A DNA stretch of 35,917 nt from Acrasis kona (Eukaryota > Heterolobosea > Eutetramitea > Acrasida > Acrasidae): assembly GCA_026419775.2 (NCBI GenBank), contig JAOPGA020001432.1:1-35917 (forward strand), written 5' to 3'. A model generated the notes under the pieces. That model ran no database searches. It was not told where the DNA came from and worked only from the letters and a program-made list of their open reading frames with translations. The translations under genes and the position numbers were made by a program. The first letter of the stretch is position 1; every line of letters starts with the position of its first letter. Shown one piece after another: positions 1 through 8,213 of the stretch.

Positions 1-76
1 TGACAACAGCCAGTAATTTTGGTTTAAATTCACAAAGTCAACAGCTGTCAAATTATTCAAAAAATCAGTTAAAGCG

Positions 77-774
77 ATGACAACATCAAACGTATGAGGG
101 TACTCACACATGAATATATTCTAACCCCTTGAAGGTAGAAGAGTTCAAACTAGCAGTTGTAGGAGGTGGTGGTGTTGGTAAGAGCGCCTTGACTGTACAA
201 TTTGTCCAGAACGTTTTTGTTGAAGAATGTAAGAATGCCCCCTTTTATTTATTAACATTTGAGAAGACGATCCCACTATCGAGGATTCCTATCGCAAACA
301 TTGTAGAATTGATGATGTTCCTTGCTTCCTTGAGGTACTTGATACCGCTGGTCAAGAAGAGGTACTCAATATTTAGAATAGTCTTCTAACTCATAACAGT
401 ATAAAAGTCTTAGAGACAGTTATATGAGAAACGCTGACGGTTTTGTTATGGTCTTCTCAATCATTGATAGAAAGACCTTCGAAGAAATCAACGAGTTCTA
501 CGATCAAATTTTGAGAGTCAAGGATGCTGATAAGTGGCCAATGGTTATCATTGGTAACAAGTGCGATCTTGAGAGTGAGAGAGCCGTCTCCAAAGAGGAT
601 GCTATGAAGCTAGCCGCCTCATGTGGAAGAATGCCATACCTCGAGGCTTCAGCTAAGGCACGCAAGAATGTTGATGAAGTGTTCTACGAGTTGGTTAGGG
701 AAGTAAGAAAGCAAAAGAAGCCAAAAGACACAGCTGATAAACCAGCTAAGAAGAAGGGTTGCCTAGTCTTGTAA
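77..774 (+). CDS. Ras-family small GTPase (4 exons, geranylgeranyl-type CaaX)
   Basis: Ras subfamily GTP-binding switch, predicted 192 residues, acting at a membrane. Exons read as 77-91, 135-228, 267-361 and 400-774; introns are 43, 38 and 38 nt, and the joined length is a multiple of three. Exon 1 codes for only five residues (MTTSN). Visible: G1 GGGGVGKS, effector loop [11 protein letters not shown] (restored only by splicing at 229-266), G3 DTAGQEE with the Gln equivalent to Gln61, G4 NKCD, G5 ASAK, a basic tail KKKG and the C-terminal box CLVL. A Leu-ending CaaX normally directs geranylgeranylation rather than farnesylation. The Gly before the usual G12/G13 pair is found in R-Ras-like members. 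Sure of family, not of ortholog (Ras, R-Ras or Rap). Confidence 0.93.
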
Positions 775-992
775 ATGACTAACTGTATTGTTCTATTAAA
801 CTTTTGTTTTTTTCACTCTCTTTGTTATGATATAGAAAACACATGCTCACATCCATTCGTAGTTCTGTTCTCTCTACTTTTAGTGTTTATGATGGTTTCT
901 TTGCAAACATTTTGGATGATTTCCTCACATTATGATAGTTTTCGATATTTTTATTCCACATTAAACAACGTTCTAAATTTTTAACGAAAAGT

Positions 993-1639
993 TTATTTTA
1001 ATAATGCGTCCATTGCTCCATCCTTCAATTTATGAGCTGCTCCATTGTTTCTATAAAAGATCATAATACCCCATATAACACTCCAAATCCATCCAATGAG
1101 TATTATCCCAAGAAGCATTTGAAGGATACCATAAATGAGGTTTAATTTTCTCTTTCTCTGGCTTTCAACAAGTCTGGATGCCACCAGCGTTCCTAGTCCA
1201 GGAAATATTATGTTCATTGCTAAACAGTATGTATGATAAGGTGGTGGTATTCTTGGTATATTCCTCAAATTCTATTACATTAATACAAAGCATAGTTTGT
1301 GATTTACCAGTGGTTTTCTGTATCGATGAACAGTTTTGACGATCTTGATCTTTTGTGGAACGCCTTTTATCGTCTAGCACGTTGTTAAAATACTTTGAAT
1401 GTACATGCATCTAACATTGACAAATGACTTCCTTTCTGGTTTCTTTTGCTTTGGGGAACTTAGGACTGCTGTTTTGAGTTGAAATTGAGAAAATTGATTT
1501 TGTTGTCACTGGGTGAATCCTCCCTTTTCTTCGGCTTCGTGTCTGTTGGTGATCCTTTGCTGGATGCAAAAGAAAACCTAGAAATCTTCACATTGTCTTT
1601 GTCTTCAACTTTCGACTCAATGTCAGACTTGAAGGCCAT
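993..1639 (-). CDS. Spec3/Stum-like small membrane protein (5' exons unresolved)
   Basis: The 3' exon (1271-993) contains IPRIPPPYHTYCLAMN, FPGLGT and GILQMLLGIILIGWIWSVIWG. This is the pattern of the Spec3/Stum family: two hydrophobic segments, the first with PGxGT, the second with GWIWSxxWG. An intron at 1307-1272 (36 nt, gtaaat...tag) joins it in frame to an exon ending at 1308 that probably starts at 1373 after an AG. The ATG at 1639 opens about 68 codons of polar, Lys/Ser-rich sequence that is a plausible N-terminus, but I cannot join it to the rest with confidence. Stum is linked to mechanosensory neurons in Drosophila; a role in a protist is unknown. Family call moderate to good, gene structure weak. 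Confidence 0.6.
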
Positions 1640-3932
1640 CCGAGACTAATCTAATCCGTAGTTTTTTTAATGACATGACAAGCCCGTNCAGAAAATATCA
1701 GTCAACTAACTGCGAGGGTGGTTCAAGGAAGATGGAGAAGTCTTCCGTTCCCTAAAATTCAAACACCCGATTGTCGGAGCAACGGAAGTTTTGAGTGTAA
1801 CTTCACTTTATTGTNNNAGTGTTTTTAAAATCTTGGAAAGACATGTTATGACTTGAATAAAAGTGTTTGTGAAAGTGTGAAAACTTGATAACAAAACGCA
1901 GATAACTACACAAGTGGTGATGTGTGTATCAAGAAAAATAAATTCAAACTTGTGAAAACCGGAAGAATCTCTATTTATTGTCAGGTAAATTGTGTTTTGA
2001 TTGGTTTGAAAATACGTATGTAGAATTTTACAAAGAAACCATATTTATTTTGAATACATAAAATTAGAGAGTGTCAGTTTTGAATAAATAGTTGATGAGT
2101 TTTATTCTTAAAATTAATATATTTTAAATTAGAAAAAATAGTTTCAATATATTTGTCATCAAAATTCTTCAGTTAGCTCTATTCAGGTTTTATTCTCCGT
2201 TACAAGGAAGTTGCACCCCTTTGCATGTAATATGTATACAGTTGAACTCCCTTTATAAACGAATTGAATGAATTAAAAAGAAAGTGGCTTGATTTGTAAT
2301 TATATTTATTTTGAAATCTATTTATATATTATGTGTAATTTTTTTTTATATCAACAGTTGGACTCTCTTTATAAACAATAATATTTATTTAGATTTTCAT
2401 ATAGTTTGTTAAATGTCTCTTCATCAAAATTTAAAATGCGAGAAGGATTGTCTGTACATCACAGTACATTACCCTTATAAGACCTTTCAGACATTTAAGC
2501 TCAACTGGGGAATATGCCTTTTACTTATAGTCAACCTTTAATGTAAAAAGTTTTTACAAAATGTAAATCACTAAGTGGTCAACCTCTAACTTTATTTATT
2601 CAATCCAATGATGAAATTGAAAAATGTTTCAATATAAGCTTATCGTCGTGTTAAATAAAAACAAAACTTTCTATCTGCCTGATAATAATAATTACATCAG
2701 AAACAATTATACCAATCATGTATTGTCGCTTTATGCTAAACATAAAACCATGTTATTCTACTATCCTGAACTTTATTTGTATTAACTACATGTTATTTCG
2801 CTTTGTGGTGCCAACCACAACTGTGGAAGAGAGCAAAAAAGAAATGCATATAATATGATGATGAACCAAAGCACTGTGTGAAGAGTACCCTACGGCTATT
2901 AAACATAATGTTTATTGGTTGTCTAATAATAAAATAATCATTCATAATACAATGAGTCCTTCTTGTTGGCAACCATCACAAACCGCAATGACAAAGTTAT
3001 AAAAACATGAATATATCACAGCAATACATTGATTAAGATAAATTATGCAGGGTATATTTCCTCTATTAATCTCAAGAATTAAATTATATGTTTTGAATTG
3101 TCAATGTTGTCTTTTTCTATCAAATCAAAATTTAAATAAGCCCAAAGATAAATAGAGTTTATTCTCTATGAAAGATAAGTCTTGCAGGTAACTCACAGCA
3201 GCGGGAAAAGTATAAACCATTTTGTTATCTCTCTCACTATTCTTTATATAGAATATTGAATTCCTTATAATGCTTGAACTTGGAGAGGCATTTATTATAT
3301 TTAAAAGAAATATTTATCTTTTTTTTACTTGAGTACACCCTCAATTTATTTAGTTTAGTTAAGCATTGCATTTAAAAAATGACAGTATTTATACATAATC
3401 TGCAATCTTTTTTATATGTAAATAATTTTTAATAAAGCTTGTTGTATAATGTAATTTATTATAAAAAAATATATATAAAAATCAAGTTTTTAAAATAACT
3501 ATCAGATCTTTACTATTTTAATAAAAACTTTTTACTCTATTAAACATACACTACCAATGTTATAAAATTTGCCAAATTTAACAAGCTTTGAGCTGTATAG
3601 AGTTCTTTATAAAATTTTAAATAATTTTCAATAAACAGTGTTCAACCATCTTGATCAAGTGTGCACAAAGCATTATAGAGAAGCTATGCGCCAGCCCAAC
3701 AAAATGGCTATAAGAGTTTCATAAAGCACTTTACTGCCAAGGATGGCTTTTAATCATTTTACTTTACCTTAGGAAGAAAACAAATTAAAGTATTAAAAAC
3801 TACACATTAAAATTGTTAGTTAGAATATTTTCTTTTTAAAAACAGGGTAAGACTGAAAATTTATTAATAGTTTTACAAACTACAAACCTCTGTCAATGAT
3901 TATTAATATAAGCATCAGGATAATCTGAAACC
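1640..3932. other. AT-rich gene-poor stretch with short pogo-like terminal motifs
   Basis: No reading frame here looks like a protein. The DNA is strongly AT-rich with A/T runs. Ambiguous bases sit at 1688 and 1815-1817. Two same-direction motifs, CAGTTGAACTCCCTTTATAA at 2239 and CAGTTGGACTCTCTTTATAA at 2355, resemble the ends of pogo/Tigger-type transposons. Related GTCAACCT words occur near 2530 and 2578. I read this as decayed transposon and spacer DNA. Confidence 0.5.
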
Positions 3933-4240
3933 TGGCTTTGTTATTCGAGGCATTTTTAAATTTTGGGGAGCGCCATATTATTTGACGCAGCGTGGAATTG
4001 AAGGAAGCGAAGAAATGTCAGAGTTGCCAGAAGATTGGAAGAGGTCCATTTATGCTAGTATGCTAGGATATGTTAGTATGGACACTTTCAAGCGATTCAA
4101 CAAGCACTTTAGAGTTCTCAAGCCTCTCTCTGTACTCCAAAAAATCTCTACAATACTCATGGAAACTTCCCGTTCCATTTGGACCGCTCGATGTGTTTAC
4201 AAGGCAAACTGTGAACACGAGCAATCACCTTCTTGGTGAT
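3933..4240 (+). mobile_element. LINE-like retrotransposon 3' fragment, copy 1
   Basis: Fragment of the C-terminal end of a non-LTR retrotransposon polyprotein, 5'-truncated at about 3933. It carries the same sequence as 6052-5848 on the other strand, at high but imperfect identity. The upstream frame ends FLNFGERHII-stop; the -1 frame continues WGAPYYLTQRGIEGSEEM and runs to a stop at 4237-4239. The C-terminal SIWTARC matches the Ile-Trp-x-x-Arg-Cys pattern common at LINE C-termini. The frame change lies on an AAATTTT run at 3959-3965 that is shared by both copies. It is not a functional gene here. A different retroelement class cannot be excluded. Confidence 0.65.
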
Positions 4241-4584
4241 TTGTATATATAATTTTTTGTGTAAGGTAACTCATCAATAACTATTGACGGGGGTTGTAAA
4301 ACTACCAATAAACTTTCAGGCTTATCCCTGTTCTCTAAAAAAATTTCTTTATAATAAAAATCACTTTTTAAAAAGAAAATATTACTTTTTATAAAAATTA
4401 GAAAAAAATATTGATTTATTAATATAACATTACTTTATTTATTTTTTGTTTCCTNCTTTATCTTGCTTCTTTCAGCTTGCCCCAATTTGCCCAAATTTTG
4501 ANTGATGAAATTACCGCTGCTCTTGAAGAATGTTTCTAATTGTTGTTTTAGATACTTTAAGTTGATGCAATCAGTTTGATCTCA
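4241..4584. other. AT-rich spacer, no gene seen
   Basis: May include the 3' untranslated end of the retrotransposon fragment just upstream. It contains long A/T runs and ambiguous bases at 4455 and 4502. I see no coding signal, RNA gene or clear repeat. Confidence 0.5.
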
Positions 4585-5243
4585 TTATGTAACACCTCTT
4601 TCTCCTTTATAAGAATTGTAATTTGCCTCAGAGCGAAAGGTGGCATGGCTTCTTCTGTATTTATGGATGTGACCTGCGGCGTTTCTGACACTGCAGTCAT
4701 TTAAAGCGGTAGATATGATTGTTGAAAAGATATTGACATTGTTAATACCTACACTCTCAAAATCATTGAACAACAAGTCGGTGTTTAAGGGCTGGTGGCA
4801 ATTTGGTCCAATATTGTTGTTATAGTTGTTAGTTGATTGTTGGTTCACTGTTTTTTTTGTAGAGGCTCATGGTTGTTATTAGTGGCATTGTTACCATTAA
4901 TGAGTTGTTGGACAGCCTGTTCTTGCGTAGGTCCTTCTTCTCTTTTGGCGGCTTTTACTGATTCAGCCTCGCTATGTTTTTCGTAAAGTTGTACTGCAAG
5001 GTCAATGGATGTCTTGTGATCTTTTACTAATTGGACAAGCTGGAGCTTTTTTAGATTTGATAAAGGAGTTTTAGAATTTCCAGGCACCTGCGTAATAAAC
5101 TGTATGAACAGCTTTAACTCAATTATGGTGAGATCATTTAAAATCTCTCCCTTGGAACTTGTAGTAAGGGCATAGTGTTTGAGATCATCCAAAACTTTTC
5201 TTGTGAGCTGGGCTGCTGTTGTATTTTTTCTTTTATTAGTCAT
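4585..5243 (-). CDS. Orphan protein, two overlapping frames joined at an A8 run
   Basis: An ATG at 5243 opens a 132-residue frame: polar N-terminus, then a helical Leu/Lys-rich stretch (residues about 20-75, ILNDLTIIELKLFIQF and PLSNLKKLQLVQLVKDH) that looks SAP-like, then a Glu/Lys/Asn-rich tail ending at a TGA. The next frame (-1) overlaps exactly at the junction CAAAAAAAACAG and continues for about 88 codons to 4585, ending with a basic segment. An extra A, a -1 slip on the A8 run, or a sequencing error would join them into one protein of about 220 residues. It lies in the transposon island on the same strand as the LINE, transposase and hAT fragments, so an element-encoded ORF1 is possible. 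I do not recognise it. Confidence 0.4.
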
Positions 5244-5847
5244 GATTATATAATGTGCTTTGAATACTATTTATTTTCAAAACAGCAGATATCTCTTTAT
5301 ACTAATTCAACAGCTCATTGCATTTATGCTATTGTCCTTTAATGTTAATAACAATTTCCACATCCAGTTACACTTCTGTTGGGGTGTTCTTATTGACGTA
5401 TTATCAACACCATTTTCCAATAACAATTTCCATATGTAATTAATTGTATATTTCCTTTTTGTAACGTTTTGATATTACAATGCATGCACTACCTTTGGGG
5501 CATTTTTTTTGGACACATAAAGTGCCTTCAAAGTGTATAAAATATCCAAAATAAAGGGTTGAAAGATTCATTTTACTTGACCACTGAGCTAGGTAGCCGC
5601 CCTTGCTTTATTGTAAATGAGATAAAAGGTCAACATATAGATTAATTACAAGAGCCTGTAATTTGTAAGTATTGTAAGGCTGCACTATCTATGACATATA
5701 ATAATATTGCAGTAAGTATTGAAACAAAACAGCATAATAACAAAATTTGCTCATTTAACCAAGAGAGCATAAAAAAGATATAAAATACTCTAACAACATT
5801 AATCATAACAACATTGCTGGCAAGTCATTATCAGCAGTGACTAATTT
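5244..5847. other. Spacer between orphan frame and LINE copy 2
   Basis: AT-rich with no supported gene. The 3' untranslated part of the minus-strand LINE fragment may extend into 5700-5847. Otherwise I see nothing definable. Confidence 0.4.
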
Positions 5848-6432
5848 TGCAAAATACAGAAAGAGGCTTGAAAACTCTGAAGTGCCTGTTGAATTTATAA
5901 AATGAGTTTATACTTACATATTAAACTAGCATATATAGACCTCTTCCAATTTTTAAGCAGCTCCAACATCTCTTCACTTCTTTCAATTCCATGTTGTGTC
6001 AAATAATATGGCGCTCCCCAAAATTTAAAATTGCCTCAAATAACAAAGCCATCGCATCATGTAGTTTGGGTTTATTGTAACGACAGTCAAGTAGCAAATG
6101 TTGCTGGTCTTTATGTGATGAATGACACCGGGGACATTTAGTGTCATAATTAAGGTTGTTGCTCCAGTAATGCATCTTTGACAGTGTGCAAAGCTGGTTG
6201 GAGCGGAGGCGAAGTAGGAATTTCTGGTCGCTTTTGTTTAATTTGTCAACATCTACAGATGCTTTAATGTGGTATTCATCATATAGAAGGTCATATTTGT
6301 AGTCAACTGAGTAAGCATATGTGGAAGACAAATAAGATTTGATAAAGAGACAAACAGATTTGTATGGAACATCACCGTTATAAACAAGATCAAAAGCAAT
6401 ACTATATGATCCTTTAACTATTGAATTTTATT
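5848..6432 (-). mobile_element. LINE-like retrotransposon 3' fragment, copy 2
   Basis: Minus-strand frame, open from about 6415 to the stop at 5999. It contains FLLRLRSNQLCTLS and then CPRCHSSHKDQQHLLLDC, a CxxC...H...C arrangement typical of the zinc-knuckle-like end of LINE reverse transcriptases. It then reads NFGERHII-stop, with continuation in the -1 frame as WGAPYYLTQHGIERSEEM. Beyond about 5930 it decays (internal stop). Positions 6052-5848 are homologous to 3933-4148 on the opposite strand, making an inverted pair about 1.7 kb apart. The upstream edge at about 6430 abuts the transposase fragment, as expected for a 5'-truncated insertion into an older element. Confidence 0.7.
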
Positions 6433-6603
6433 TGTTTTATAAATTCCAGCATTATCCAAAAAAAGCACAGATGTTGGTGTAAGATGTATCAGTACCTGTC
6501 TCAAAAAGATTAAAAAATTATCTGCATTTACACCTTTGCTCTCTGTATTATAAACAGTATAACTCACAAGACCATTGATACCCATTGCAATAAGTGTATA
6601 TAA
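6425..6603 (-). pseudogene. Tc1/mariner-type (DDE) transposase fragment
   Basis: Read on the minus strand from 6600 the DNA gives YTLIAMGINGLVSYTVYN, then GVNADNFLIFL, then VLFLDNAGIYK. This is the order of the second half of a DDE_3/Tc1-mariner transposase core: the LIAA-x-x-G strand, the NAxxF-x-FL helix, and the LDNAxxH strand carrying the second catalytic Asp, here with Tyr instead of His. The third acidic residue and the rest are missing; the fragment ends where the LINE fragment begins. The adjacent minus-strand frame 6821-6604 may be its decayed 5' part, but I cannot align it. Dead copy. Confidence 0.7.
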
Positions 6604-6937
6604 CTGTCGAGATACAAGATCATCCTAAAACGGTTAAAAAATATCAAGTACCGGTTCGGAAGGAAATCTTCGGATGTTTTTATTAGTTTCGAATTGGACC
6701 AAGTATCAGGCAGTCGGGCTCTGTTAACATAGCTCTCCACCAAATTATTTTTTAATGTACGTTCTGCCCAATCTGATTTTTTCATAGCATTTGTTTTTCT
6801 TGAGAATCTTGGGATGTCCAATTCAGATTTAATTTGGTGAATTATCGGAAATTATCGAAAAATGCGAGGGAAGAAAACGTTCTTATTTTGGTCAAAGGAA
6901 GTGGTCGTGGTTTTTACTTATCGACAATATTCCTCAT

Positions 6938-7221
6938 TAATTATTGTTGATGTTGTCCGCAACATCATGCTCCAAATGATTGTACAGGAATGTTGCTTTA
7001 AACCGAATGTCAAAAATGCAAGCTATAAAGTACGTGTCGTTTCCATCCACCTTTGTTTTGTACTAGTTAAAATGCACTAGACCTTCTGAAACCGCTGCAA
7101 CGATAATGTCAACCATGTCCTGATATGGAGGTAGTCAATCTCGGATTTTATTGAACATTTCATAATAGAGCGGCAAGGTAAATGAAAGTTGTGGGCTTTC
7201 ATTCTTCGGTAATTTGGTTTT
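6938..7221 (-). pseudogene. hAT-type transposase fragment with internal stops
   Basis: A single minus-strand frame reads LSFTLPLYYEMFNKIRD, stop, LPPYQDMVDIIVAAVSEGL, stop, DTYFIACIFDIRFKATFL. The pattern of a short loop, an initiator-like helix and then A-x-I(L)FDxRFK matches the region before the dimerisation domain of hAT transposases, where the consensus is LDPRFK. Stops at 7137-7135 (TGA) and 7065-7063 (TAG) interrupt it, and neither the N-terminal BED finger nor the C-terminal dimerisation motif is visible. It is a remnant. Confidence 0.6.
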
Positions 7222-7601
7222 ACTAGTCCTCCTGAGAACAACTTGGATGCATTAGACTTCTAATAAATTCATTTACAACCATAATTGAAGCGAATGGGAT
7301 AGGATATACTAAGGTGCTCTAGTAACTGTTGCAATCAACGTTACTATTTTATATAATACAAGAGTGAATAGTCCAGTTGGTTGGATTATTCAAACGAAGA
7401 AACATTCCGTTTTTTGCTGTTACTTACACTACGTGCAGCAAATGCCGTTGTTACATCGACGGTTAATGTGCGGGAATAGGTTACCTTTACCTTTTCGTCT
7501 TTTTGTGTGGATCAATTTAATAATAGTTGTTCATTACAAGATCACATCAACTTCAAGATGATTCTGGACGTTTGATCCTAATAACGAATCGACAAGAAAT
7601 A
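7222..7601. other. Promoter-proximal spacer, no gene seen
   Basis: Between the hAT remnant and the four-helix membrane protein gene. A small plus-strand frame at 7364-7561 lacks any recognisable feature. An upstream exon of the next gene could lie here, but I see no convincing splice pair. Confidence 0.35.
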
Positions 7602-8213
7602 ATGATGTTGTTGGATACAATATCAACAGTTAGTAGACAAGCATCCTTCTCATACGAGAAATTATCACTGATAAAAGAGGACCCTAATAAAACAGTAGAT
7701 TTTATCAAGCCAGCCAATTGGCTCATTATTAGTGTTATACGATTCCTTTTCGCAATATGGGGAGTTTATTTGGCACAAGAAGAGCTTCTTAAAACAAAAC
7801 TATGTGATACTGAAACGATGAGGAAGACAATCATGGCATCAGCTATCATTGATTTCATTACTTGGATAGTATCATTCACTTGCACAATGATTTCATTTAT
7901 TAGAGAGTGTGTGTTGAACAAGGAGGGAAACCAGTTCTTTTCCAGAACTGCCACACTTTTGTGTTTTTGTGATACTTTTCACTTTGCTACACTCGTTACA
8001 AATTTTTGTCTGTGCATCTCCGTTGCAAGTTTCGCCAGCACGTGCAAAAAGTCAACATGGTCAAAGGATACAATACCATATTCATCACTATTCATAACAT
8101 ACACACTGCTATTTGTTATTTGTAAATTACTAGGTATTATTTGGAGAAGAATCAAGAAACACTATCAAGAAAAGGACGACGAATACATTTGGGCCGCACA
8201 AATAGATGATTAA
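7602..8213 (+). CDS. Four-helix integral membrane protein, unknown function
   Basis: Predicted 203 residues from the ATG at 7602; the frame is open further upstream but has no earlier ATG. Four hydrophobic segments can be seen: WLIISVIRFLFAIWGVYLA, one around IIDFITWIVSFTC, one around FATLVTNFCLCISVASFA, and one around LFITYTLLFVICKLLGII. There is a short basic and acidic cytosolic tail after the last one. Cys residues are frequent in helices 2-4. Tetraspan topology is clear but I see no CCG motif or other family signature, so I do not name it. It is convergent with the Mps1 gene; the two stop codons share the bases TTAA at 8210-8213. Confidence 0.7.
   Translation: MMLLDTISTVSRQASFSYEKLSLIKEDPNKTVDFIKPANWLIISVIRFLFAIWGVYLAQEELLKTKLCDTETMRKTIMASAIIDFITWIVSFTCTMISFIRECVLNKEGNQFFSRTATLLCFCDTFHFATLVTNFCLCISVASFASTCKKSTWSKDTIPYSSLFITYTLLFVICKLLGIIWRRIKKHYQEKDDEYIWAAQIDD

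Noticed and set aside
1165-1410. Minus-strand 81-codon frame starting at ATG 1410
   Set aside because: It reads through a likely 36-nt intron and continues in the wrong frame for the Spec3-like exon.
3982-4239. 85-codon plus-strand frame taken as a host gene
   Set aside because: It has a homologous inverted copy at 5848-6052 and a LINE-type C-terminus, so it is a transposon fragment.
6862-7080. Plus-strand 72-codon frame in the transposon island
   Set aside because: The opposite strand over the same bases reads as a hAT transposase remnant, which explains the open frame better.
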